Source: DASVEE01 sp036399695 (lineage in GTDB: Bacteria > Acidobacteriota > Thermoanaerobaculia > Gp7-AA8). Taken from it: a stretch of DNA of 22,940 nucleotides. Under the pieces are notes generated by a model. It was not told where the DNA came from, made no database searches, and was given only the letters and a program-made list of their open reading frames with translations. This document shows, piece after piece, positions 15,284 through 22,940 of this stretch (the first letter of the stretch is position 1; every line of letters starts with the position of its first letter). The DNA lies in the NCBI GenBank assembly GCA_036399695.1, contig DASWMP010000310.1, positions 1-22,940 of the forward strand, written 5' to 3'. The position numbers and the translations under genes were made by a program.

Positions 15284-16303
15284 ATGACCGAAATCCGCGT
15301 CTCACTGCTGCGTGGCAACGAGCTCCGTCAGGGAGACGGTGCGCTGATCGACGAGTGGTTCGCCGGAGCCGCCCGCTCCGACGCCACGCTCTGGATCGAC
15401 ATCCAGAATCCCGTCAACGAGGTCATCGAGCCGCTGCTCGAGGAGCGCTTCGGGTTCCACGAGCTGGCGGCCGAGGATACGTTGTCCGAGAGCACGCTGC
15501 CGAAATACGACTCGTTCGCCGACTACGACTTTTTCATCTTCCGGTCGGTCAACGTCAACATCAGCGAGCATGCCTCGCAGACGTACAAGCTGGCGGCGTT
15601 CCTCGGGCGGAACTTCCTCGTCACGGTGCACCGCGAGGCCATGACGTACGTGACGGACGTGTTGACGCGGCTGCGGAACGACCGGCGGCTCCTGGCGAAC
15701 GGGCCGGACTTCACCCTCTACTCCATCGTCGACCAGATGGTCGACGCCTACTTTCCGCTGCTCGACACCATCGAGGAGTGCGTCGACAACCTGCAGGACA
15801 AGATCTTCGAAGACGCGCAGGACAGCCAGCTCGACGAGTTGCTGCACCTCAAGCGCGACCTCAACGTCCTGCGCCGGACCTCGCTCCCCCAGCGCGAATT
15901 GCTCAACGTCATCTCGCGCGGCGACACCAAGTACATCCAGCCGCAGCATCTCATCTACTTCCGCGACGTCTACGACCACATGTTCCGGATCAGCGAGACC
16001 ATCGACGTGGACCGCGAGCAGATGAGCGGCACGATGGAGGCGTACCTTTCGGTCATCGCCAACCGCACGAACGAGATCATGAAGGTGCTGACCATCTTCT
16101 CGGCGACGATGCTGCCGCTGACTCTCATCGCCGGCGTCTACGGCATGAACTTCGAGCACATGCCGGAGATCCACTGGCTGCACGGCTACCCGTTCGCGCT
16201 GACCCTCATGATCGGCACCGCCGTGATGATGATCGGCTGGTTCGCCTGGAAGGGCTGGATCACCTGGCCGGAGAAGATCACACGCCGCCGCAAGCGGGTC
16301 TGA
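15284..16303 (+). CDS. corA: CorA-family magnesium/divalent cation transporter
   Basis: The protein has 339 residues. The N-terminal cytoplasmic domain (about 1-240, with LWIDIQNP and ELAAEDTLSESTLPKYD) and the long helix (LHLKRDLNVLRRTSLPQREL) are typical of CorA pentamers. Two C-terminal transmembrane helices lie near 265-285 and 302-320. The signature YGMNFEHMPE follows the first and forms the pore entrance selectivity motif. The C-terminus ITRRRKRV is basic and cytoplasmic, as is usual. The start at ATG 15284 gives the normal N-terminus; the in-frame GTG at 15242 lies inside the upstream hairpin. Mg2+ versus Co2+ or Zn2+ preference cannot be read from the sequence. Confidence 0.94.
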   Translation: MTEIRVSLLRGNELRQGDGALIDEWFAGAARSDATLWIDIQNPVNEVIEPLLEERFGFHELAAEDTLSESTLPKYDSFADYDFFIFRSVNVNISEHASQTYKLAAFLGRNFLVTVHREAMTYVTDVLTRLRNDRRLLANGPDFTLYSIVDQMVDAYFPLLDTIEECVDNLQDKIFEDAQDSQLDELLHLKRDLNVLRRTSLPQRELLNVISRGDTKYIQPQHLIYFRDVYDHMFRISETIDVDREQMSGTMEAYLSVIANRTNEIMKVLTIFSATMLPLTLIAGVYGMNFEHMPEIHWLHGYPFALTLMIGTAVMMIGWFAWKGWITWPEKITRRRKRV

Positions 16304-16315
16304 GCAGTGCGGGTC

Positions 16316-16439
16316 GGGATCGGGGCTCGGGGCTCAGGGCTCAGTGGGTGTCAGAGGCGAGGTTCGGAGAACCCGTCGAGAGCTTCCGCCTTACCTCGCG
16401 TCTGACACCCACCGGGCCCCGGGGCCCGAGCCCATCCCC
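16316..16439. repeat. Nested inverted element (GGGCTCG outside, GGTGTCAGA inside)
   Basis: The outer left arm (16316-16344) consists of GGGCTCG/GGGCTCA heptamers. The outer right arm (16412-16439) is its degenerate inverse ending CCCGAGCCCATCCCC. The inner arms TGGGTGTCAGAGGCGAGG (16345-16362) and CCTCGCGTCTGACACCCA (16394-16411) pair at 17 of 18 positions. The loop is 16363-16393. The element starts 13 nt after corA and ends directly at the groES -35 hexamer. The 18-mer GGGCTCGGGGCTCAGGGC recurs in direct orientation at 18605 after groEL. Confidence 0.9.
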
Positions 16440-16468
16440 TTGACAGAATCTCGCGCGCTGCATATTGT
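16440..16468 (+). promoter_or_regulatory. Sigma-70 promoter of groES-groEL
   Basis: The perfect -35 hexamer TTGACA (16440-16445) is followed after 17 nt by TATTGT (16463-16468), a four-of-six match to the -10 consensus. Initiation would fall inside the CIRCE operator, as is usual for HrcA-controlled groESL. Confidence 0.82.
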
Positions 16469-16494
16469 TAGCACTCGATGAGCGTGAGTGCTAG
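16468..16494 (+). promoter_or_regulatory. CIRCE operator (HrcA binding site)
   Basis: TTAGCACTC (16468-16476), a 9-nt spacer and GAGTGCTAG (16486-16494) match the CIRCE consensus except for the last base. HrcA binding here represses groESL in the absence of heat stress. No hrcA gene is in the window. Confidence 0.95.
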
Positions 16495-16579
16495 CAAGCA
16501 CGCCGCGCCACCTGACAAATCAACGAACTGCGGGGCCCTCCCCGCAACACTAACTACTAGCAGGAAGGAGACTTACCCT

Positions 16580-16888
16580 ATGGCAACAGCTATCGATGTC
16601 AAGCTCCGTCCCCTTCACGACCGCATCGTCGTGAAGCGGAAGGAAGCAGCAGAACGGACCGCGAGCGGCCTCTATATCGCCGACACCGCCCGTGAGAAGC
16701 CGCAGCAGGCCGAGGTCATCGCCGTCGGCGAAGGCAAGTACGACAACAACGGCAAGCGGATCAAGCTCGACGTGAAGGCGGGCGACACCATCCTCATCGG
16801 CAAGTACTCGGGCAGCGAAGTGAAGATCGACGATGTCGAGTACACGATTCTTCGCGAAGACGAAGTGCTCGCGGTCGTCGAAGGATAA
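16580..16888 (+). CDS. groES: Co-chaperonin GroES
   Basis: The 102-residue length is normal for GroES, which caps the GroEL ring during ATP-driven protein folding. It shows the family landmarks: LRPLHDRIVVKRKEAAERTASGLYI (given here by its ends, LRPLHDR and SGLYI) covering the first strand and mobile loop, then VIAVGEGKYDNNGKR, VKAGDTILIGKYSG and the closing YTILREDEVLAVVEG (by ends, YTILREDE and AVVEG). The start is set by AAGGAG at 16565-16570, 9 nt before ATG 16580; the frame is open earlier but lacks support. It is the first gene of the groESL operon, under CIRCE control, with 12 nt to groEL. Confidence 0.98.
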   Translation: MATAIDVKLRPLHDRIVVKRKEAAERTASGLYIADTAREKPQQAEVIAVGEGKYDNNGKRIKLDVKAGDTILIGKYSGSEVKIDDVEYTILREDEVLAVVEG

Positions 16889-16900
16889 GGAGACACACAC

Positions 16901-18598
<1,698 letters not shown>

Positions 18599-18604
18599 GA
18601 AGCA

Positions 18605-18634
18605 GGGCTCGGGGCTCAGGGCCCGGGGCTCAGG
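18605..18634 (+). repeat. GGGCTCG heptamer array, one arm only
   Basis: Four heptamer-like units (GGGCTCG, GGGCTCA, GGGCCCG, GGGCTCA) start 6 nt after the groEL stop. The first 18 bases equal 16323-16340, so groESL is flanked by direct copies. No inverted right arm is present. Confidence 0.8.
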
Positions 18635-18642
18635 ATGTGCGG

Positions 18643-18680
18643 ACGGGCGGGTCGGAAACGGCCCGCCCGTTTTGTTTTGT
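18643..18680 (+). terminator. Intrinsic terminator of groESL
   Basis: ACGGGCGGG (18643-18651) and CCCGCCCGT (18662-18670) form a 9-bp GC-rich stem around TCGGAAACGG, followed directly by TTTGTTTTGT. This is a textbook rho-independent terminator on the plus strand. Confidence 0.92.
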
Positions 18681-18725
18681 GCGGAGCAATCTCGGCGCGG
18701 CGTTGCGACACGGCGCGGCATTAAT

Positions 18726-18836
18726 GTAGGACAGACACTCTTGTCTGTCTGCGCCCGCAGGCGCCGGTTTCCAGGCCATCAGAGTGTGTGCCTCCGTTTT
18801 GAGACACCCTCCGGTAGCCACCGCTCTTTTACACGG
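18726..18836. repeat. REP-like palindromes plus dispersed repeat copy 2
   Basis: Two adjacent hairpins, GACAGACA-CTCT-TGTCTGTC (18730-18749) and GCGCC-CGCA-GGCGC (18751-18764), are followed by a segment (18814-18832) that is the inverted copy of 359-377. The block fills most of the gap between groEL and the zincin gene. The first hairpin resembles palindromes I associate with intergenic repeats in high-GC soil bacteria, but I cannot name a family with certainty. Confidence 0.6.
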
Positions 18837-18893
18837 AGACTGCTCCGCAATAACCATCACGAATATGCTCAATTCGCATAAACTGTCGCTCGC

Positions 18894-20657
18894 ATGCGTA
18901 TCTATGGCGCCATTCTCCTGCTCCTGGCCTCCTTTCCCGCTCTTGCTGACGACCTGACGGTCGGGTGGATCAGCAGACAACCTGAGAAGGAGTACGTCTG
19001 GGGGTCGTCGAACCCGAAAGTGGAGGGCTGGCCGGCGGTCGGTGAGCAGGTGGCCTGGCGGGCGCACGTGCGCAGCTACGGGAGCACGGCTCATCCCGGC
19101 GTTCGCTACCGCTGGCTGCTGAACGACCAGGAGGTCGCCACCGGCACCGTCACCATCGCGGCCAACGGGATCACCACCGTCGACTATCCGTCGAGCTGGA
19201 CGTTCGAGCGGCGGCGGCTGCGGTTCGTCATCGATACGGCAGGAGCGGTGGCCGAGGAGTCGGAGACGAACAACGCGCTCGAGGTGTATACCGACGCGCT
19301 GTCGGTCGGCTTCTGGATCGAGCAGTCGGTCTACGACAGGTTCCGCGAGAAGCAGCCGCTCCTCGGCGTCGGCGCGAGCGGGTTCGAGGACTACGCGCAG
19401 CGGCACATCGAGCTGTACAACGACATGGCCGCGCTCGCGGTCTACCTGGAGACGCCGAACGGCGTCCTGGATCGCTTCCGCCTGCAGAAGATCGTCGTCG
19501 TGCCGGACGATGCCCTGCCGCTCGTGAAGCTCGACGACTTCGGCGTGCGCGACGGCGAACCGAACGCGGAGATGATCCCGGACAAGAGCGACCGCACGGT
19601 CGACCTGCAGTGGGGCTTCCCCAAGTCGATCATCGGCAAGTACGTGCGCACCGACCAGCGCAGCCCGCGCAATCCGCTCTACATCGACGGCTACGTGCTC
19701 CACGAGCTGGGACACGCGCGCTATCTCATCGACGTCTACGCCTGGAACGTCCGCCACCTCCCGCCGCACTACTCCGTCGACATTCAGGAGAACGGCGCCA
19801 CCATCTTCGGCCGGTACATCCTGAACAGCAGCCGCCCCTACGAGACGCCGGAGCAGGGGCTGATGAACGAGCACTTCACGTTCTACGACCGCTACAGCGC
19901 CATCGTCATGAACCGGATCGCCGGCCACCGTGCGACGCGCGGGAACTACAACGAGCCGGAGAACTTCGGGGAGTTCGTCAACGATCTGCCGGCGGAGAAC
20001 CGTCTCACGATCCGGGACCGCGACGGCATCGCCCTCGCGGACGCCGACGTCTGGATCTACCGCGGCGAAGGGAAGAGCGACGCCTGGTACGCGGCGGTCT
20101 TCGACAACGTGCCGGACATGAAGCTGAAGACCGACGCAAACGGGCAGGTGCTGGTGGGCCGCTCGCCGTTCAGCGCGGACGGCAGGATCGTGCAGTACTG
20201 GCAGAACAACAATTCGACGGCCATCGTGCGCGTCGCCTCCGGTGAGCGCGTGCTCTACGGGTTCCTCGAGTCGCGCCTCTTCAACCTCGCCTACTGGCGC
20301 GGCGACACGCAGCTCGCCGATCACGAGCTCCGCGTCGGCATGCCCTACTGCGGCAACCTCGGCGTCTCCCTGACTGCCCCGGAGTGGGACGCGCGCGACG
20401 TCGAGCCGAACGTGACGCTCCGCTGGACACGCCTCGAACGCGCCAACCTCTATCGCGTTTACGCGTCGACCAACGGCGGCCCGGCGCGTCTCATCGGCAC
20501 GACCGGCTCGACGTCACTGACGACGCAGCTCTCCGGGAAGGTCTACTGGTGGGTCGAGGCGGACGGCAACGACTGCGCGATGCGCCGCTCGTCCGCCGGC
20601 CGCTTCTACGCGAAGAGCGCCACGTCGGGACCGCGACGGCGCGCGGTCCGGCGGTAG
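18894..20657 (+). CDS. Secreted multidomain zincin metalloprotease-like protein
   Basis: The 587-residue exported protein has a signal peptide (MRIYGAILLLLASFPALADD). A CARDB/Ig-like domain spans about 25-135 (ends in ESETNNALEVYTD). A zincin-like region carries HELGHARYLIDVY (H270, E271, H274; D280 may be a third ligand). A carboxypeptidase-regulatory-like beta domain follows from about 371 (LTIRDRDGIALADADVWIYR), then a fibronectin III-like domain near 495-575 (VTLRWTRLERANLYRVYAST). The tail SGPRRRAVRR is basic. The exact protease family is not recognised and activity is inferred from HExxH alone. TAAACT at 18879-18884 lies 9 nt before the ATG, so the transcript may be nearly leaderless. 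It converges on the VOC gene with only 2 nt between stop codons. Confidence 0.82.
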   Translation: MRIYGAILLLLASFPALADDLTVGWISRQPEKEYVWGSSNPKVEGWPAVGEQVAWRAHVRSYGSTAHPGVRYRWLLNDQEVATGTVTIAANGITTVDYPSSWTFERRRLRFVIDTAGAVAEESETNNALEVYTDALSVGFWIEQSVYDRFREKQPLLGVGASGFEDYAQRHIELYNDMAALAVYLETPNGVLDRFRLQKIVVVPDDALPLVKLDDFGVRDGEPNAEMIPDKSDRTVDLQWGFPKSIIGKYVRTDQRSPRNPLYIDGYVLHELGHARYLIDVYAWNVRHLPPHYSVDIQENGATIFGRYILNSSRPYETPEQGLMNEHFTFYDRYSAIVMNRIAGHRATRGNYNEPENFGEFVNDLPAENRLTIRDRDGIALADADVWIYRGEGKSDAWYAAVFDNVPDMKLKTDANGQVLVGRSPFSADGRIVQYWQNNNSTAIVRVASGERVLYGFLESRLFNLAYWRGDTQLADHELRVGMPYCGNLGVSLTAPEWDARDVEPNVTLRWTRLERANLYRVYASTNGGPARLIGTTGSTSLTTQLSGKVYWWVEADGNDCAMRRSSAGRFYAKSATSGPRRRAVRR

Positions 20658-20659
20658 CG

Positions 20660-21046
20660 TCACTCCCCCATCTGGGCGAATGAGATGACGTGCCCGGCCG
20701 GGTCGCGCACGATCGTCTCGGTCGCGCCGTACGGCGTGGTGCGCCGCGCGTTGACGACGTCGGTCCCGGCCGGAATGCGGCCGGCGATCTCGTCGACGTC
20801 CTCGACCTCGATGTAGAGCATGGTGGCGCCGGCCGGAAGCGAGCCCTGGAGGACGCCCGGCTCGTCGGCCTCGACGCTCTCGCGCGTCTGGTACATGACT
20901 TCGAGACCATCGCGCTCGAGGATGACGAAGCCGAGGCGGCCGCCGTGCGGAACCTCGATGACGTGGGTGAAACCGAGGGCGTCCCAGAACGGAAGCACCG
21001 GCTCGATCGCTTCGACGAACAGAACGGGCGTGAGCTTTTTCAACAT
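20660..21046 (-). CDS. VOC-family (glyoxalase/bleomycin-resistance fold) protein
   Basis: The 128-residue length fits one VOC protomer with two beta-alpha-beta-beta-beta modules. Module 1 runs from LTPVLFVEAIEPVLPFW to LEVMYQT. Module 2 runs from ATMLYIEVEDVDEIAGRI to TETIVRDPAGHVISFAQ, a typical VOC ending. Possible metal ligands are the Glu of TETIVRD and residues in strand 1, but the usual His of glyoxalase I is not obvious. It could be an enzyme, a binding protein or a resistance protein. The substrate cannot be assigned. No clear Shine-Dalgarno sequence precedes ATG 21046 on the minus strand. Confidence 0.85.
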   Translation of the reverse strand: MLKKLTPVLFVEAIEPVLPFWDALGFTHVIEVPHGGRLGFVILERDGLEVMYQTRESVEADEPGVLQGSLPAGATMLYIEVEDVDEIAGRIPAGTDVVNARRTTPYGATETIVRDPAGHVISFAQMGE

Positions 21047-21120
21047 GCGCGAAAAATACTCGCGCGGACGGCATCGGCGGTAGACAAATCAAGCGTCACC
21101 GGTTTGTGATGGGCAACGGA

Positions 21121-21178
21121 GGAACCCGGCACTGCGTTTGCTCCATGCTCGAAGCGAGCGTCGTCAGTGCTCAGGTTC
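21121..21178 (+). ncRNA. Structured leader RNA candidate upstream of a small membrane protein
   Basis: GAACC (21122-21126) pairs with GGTTC (21174-21178), and GCACTG (21129-21134) pairs with CAGTGC (21165-21170). Inside lies a third hairpin GCTCG-AAG-CGAGC (21147-21159). An intrinsic terminator follows 30 nt later, then a ribosome binding site and gene. GGTTT just upstream (about 21102-21106) and AACC near 21189 offer competing partners. The order suggests an attenuator or unclassified riboswitch; it matches no consensus I know. Confidence 0.42.
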
Positions 21179-21207
21179 TTTGCTGTACAACCAGGGTTTC
21201 GAAAACA

Positions 21208-21228
21208 GGGGCGTAACGCCCCTTTTTT
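21208..21228 (+). terminator. Intrinsic terminator within the leader of the small membrane protein gene
   Basis: GGGGCG-TAA-CGCCCC (21208-21222) followed by six Ts (21223-21228) is a compact rho-independent terminator. It lies 19 nt before the ribosome binding site of the gene at 21257, so it either ends an upstream short RNA or acts as a regulated attenuator. Confidence 0.85.
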
Positions 21229-21256
21229 CGTTCCCGGAATCGAACCCGGAGGTCTC

Positions 21257-21538
21257 ATGCCCATGATCTTCCTGGCGCTCATCGGCGCCACCACGCTCGT
21301 CTCCTGTTTCGCCGCCAGCGCCGCGGCGCTGACCCGCCATCGCCGTACCGGCCTCGCGCTCACGATCGCCGGCACGTTCGCGCTCGTGTTCTTCGCCTCG
21401 ATGCCGGAGATGCCGCGGCAGATGGCCGGTATCGCGCTGCTGGCGATTGCCGCCGGGATCCTGCTGGATACGCGCGAAGACGAAGCGGTGACGACCACAC
21501 GCGTGTCGTTCGACGAGACGGCCACGCGGCGCCGCTGA
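21257..21538 (+). CDS. Small membrane protein, unknown function
   Basis: The 93-residue protein starts at ATG 21257 after CGGAGG (21247-21252), a strong ribosome binding site. It contains three hydrophobic segments: FLALIGATTLVSCFAASAAA (about 5-24), GLALTIAGTFALVFFAS (32-48) and MAGIALLAIAAGILL (56-70). A polar tail follows with TREDEAVTTTRVSFDETATR ending in RRR. No family is recognised. It follows a leader with a structured RNA and terminator, suggesting conditional expression. It ends 5 nt before the convergent DUF2142 gene. Confidence 0.72.
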   Translation: MPMIFLALIGATTLVSCFAASAAALTRHRRTGLALTIAGTFALVFFASMPEMPRQMAGIALLAIAAGILLDTREDEAVTTTRVSFDETATRRR

Positions 21539-21543
21539 CCGGA

Positions 21544-22776
21544 TCAGTAGAAGCGCAGCCAGACAGCGATCACGCCGAGCACGTTGGCCGTAATCGCCAC
21601 CATGGCCACTAGCGGCCAGCCGGCTTTGCGCCACTTCCATGACGGATTCGCCAGCGCGGCGAGCGGCAGCACGAGCACAGGCAGAAAGTAGCGCCCCTGG
21701 ATACCCTCCACACGGTCGGCACACGGGGTCGTCCATGAGACGTACATCGACAGGTCGATGAACAACACGGCCGTCACGAAGATGAGCATGGCCATGACGC
21801 GCTCGCGCCAGCCGAGCCGCTCCCCTGACGTCACCACCAGTACGACGAGCAGTATCAGCTCGGCCCAGATGACGAAGGTCGGCAGGAACACGTCGAGCAT
21901 GCCGAGACGGCCCACCGCTTCCTCGAAGTAGAGCCAGGCGTTGCCGGTGAGGTCGCGCGCGAGCACGCCGAGCGCCCGCAACGGATCGGCCTTGATGCAC
22001 GTCCACTGCGTTCCCACGCCGGCCATCGGCACCTTCGACAGCCACCAGAGCGACAACGCGGTCCCGAGCACCGCTGCGGTCATCGGTGCCCACCGCTTCT
22101 TCGGCAGCGCGATGAAGGCGATGTGCCCGTACCCCGGCTTGCACAGCGCCAGGAGAAAGGCGAACAACGGCTCCGCCACCCGCGCCCCGCGAAACGCCAG
22201 TGCCGTGGCCACCATGGCGCACGCGATGGTCATGGCATCAGGCGACCACGACGCGGCGAGATAGAGCGACATGGGAAACAACCCGATCGCACAGAACGCC
22301 CACGGCACGACCGGCGTCACCCGGATGGCCCACGCGACGAGCGCGATGAACGCCGCCAGGTTCAACAACCGCCCGAGGTAAAAGACCCACGGCGGCCGGA
22401 GATCGAACGCTCTCCCGATCAACGCCGCCACGATCTGCGGCGCATACGGCACCGGCGTGTACGAGGCGACGAACGGCACGATGGACGTCTTCTCTTTCTC
22501 GAGGTTGACGCGCGGCACGATCCGCAGATCCTCGCGATTCACTTTCCCCTGCGCGTCATACCCCCGCCCCGCAATCCACACGAGCGTCCGGTACCCCATC
22601 GGCACCGGCGCCTCCCCACCCCGCGCCGTCATCCTGGGCACGAGCGTCCCGTACGCAATGGAGACAGGCCGCCAGAAGTGCGTCACTTCGTCCGGCACCC
22701 GAAACGCGGGAGAGATAAACGTGAAGGCGATGCCTGCAACCGCGGCAATCAAGACGAACAGACGCTGAGGGGTCAT
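21544..22776 (-). CDS. DUF2142-family integral membrane protein
   Basis: From ATG 22776 the protein has 410 residues and about nine to ten transmembrane segments. The first is FVLIAAVAGIAFTFISPAFR, followed immediately by PDEVTHFWRPVSIAYG, the conserved acidic loop of DUF2142 and related GT-C-like polytopic proteins, where the Asp/Glu pair sits at the outer membrane face. A long periplasmic loop (about 45-110) and a later loop with QGRYFLPVLVLPLAAL, typical of the family, fit the assignment. A role in surface polysaccharide assembly as a GT-C-type glycosyltransferase is plausible but unproven. An upstream extension to 22932 is open but carries a low-complexity, non-conserved N-terminus, so I use the Met that directly precedes the first helix. 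Confidence 0.85.
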   Translation of the reverse strand: MTPQRLFVLIAAVAGIAFTFISPAFRVPDEVTHFWRPVSIAYGTLVPRMTARGGEAPVPMGYRTLVWIAGRGYDAQGKVNREDLRIVPRVNLEKEKTSIVPFVASYTPVPYAPQIVAALIGRAFDLRPPWVFYLGRLLNLAAFIALVAWAIRVTPVVPWAFCAIGLFPMSLYLAASWSPDAMTIACAMVATALAFRGARVAEPLFAFLLALCKPGYGHIAFIALPKKRWAPMTAAVLGTALSLWWLSKVPMAGVGTQWTCIKADPLRALGVLARDLTGNAWLYFEEAVGRLGMLDVFLPTFVIWAELILLVVLVVTSGERLGWRERVMAMLIFVTAVLFIDLSMYVSWTTPCADRVEGIQGRYFLPVLVLPLAALANPSWKWRKAGWPLVAMVAITANVLGVIAVWLRFY

Positions 22777-22940
22777 ACGAGCGGGCGCATGATAACCGCA
22801 GGGGACGACCGGGAGACCGAGAGGGGGCGCCTCCGGCGGGCGGCCACGGGCCGCAGCGCTTGTTGCCATAGGCTGCGCGGCGCTTGTCGCGATCAACACG
22901 TTAGCAAGTAGGGTCGACGGCGGCTTGGCCAATAAGCGCT
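22777..22940. other. Intergenic end of window
   Basis: No gene is supported. Two similar segments, GCAGCGCTTGTTGCC (22853-22867) and a GCGGCGCTTGTCGCG copy about 24 nt further on, form an imperfect direct repeat. Nothing else stands out. Confidence 0.4.

Noticed and set aside
21231..21252. tRNA T-arm-like sequence on the minus strand (GGGTTCGATTCC)
   Set aside because: The stem has a mismatch, and no acceptor, D or anticodon arm can be drawn; it overlaps a ribosome binding site. A tRNA remnant or attachment site cannot be supported.

Overview
The window is chromosomal DNA from a high-GC, Gram-negative-type bacterium. It shows strong GC3 bias, leaving long shadow ORFs in other frames. It also shows HrcA/CIRCE-type control of groESL, several secreted subtilases and zincins, and many short-period inverted repeat arrays between genes. 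My best guess is Acidobacteriota (for example a Thermoanaerobaculia-like lineage) or a neighbouring soil or subsurface phylum. That is inference from gene style only; there is no rRNA or other marker here to settle it.

Layout. Positions 1-433 hold a 21-bp tandem array and a dispersed repeat, but no gene I can support. Positions 434-4201 encode a very large flavin/iron-sulfur oxidoreductase fusion, followed by an NTF2-like/methyltransferase fusion (4277-5506). Next come an intact antitoxin and a frameshifted ParE-like toxin (5546-6035). Two minus-strand genes follow: a tandem double alpha/beta hydrolase and a CoA-binding protein. Positions 8346-13785 form a block of four exported proteins: subtilase, small secreted protein, PA-domain zincin, subtilase. 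Housekeeping genes come next: alanine dehydrogenase (ald), a CorA-type transporter and the groES-groEL operon with sigma-70 promoter, CIRCE operator and terminator. The right end has another secreted multidomain zincin, a minus-strand VOC protein, a small membrane protein behind a structured leader with an intrinsic terminator, and a minus-strand DUF2142 membrane protein.

How the genes work together. The clearest functional units are groESL and the exported protease block, which suggests extracellular protein breakdown. Alanine dehydrogenase could feed on amino acids released this way, but that link is inference. All four large exported hydrolases (three in the block plus the zincin at 18894) end in short Arg-rich tails, a candidate sorting or retention signal.

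The most unusual feature is a set of inverted arrays of about 7-bp units. The units differ between sites (GTTGGCG/GTTGGCA, GTTGCCC/GTTGTCC, GTTTTTG, GGGCTCG/GGGCTCA), but the layout recurs: array A, array B, short loop, B-prime, A-prime. They lie between genes, abut the groES promoter, and one sits in frame inside the oxidoreductase gene, where it adds about 28 residues. That intragenic copy shares an exact 19-mer with a copy 10 kb away. This looks like an active or recently active repeat-generating process. I see no transposase or other gene in the window that would explain it.
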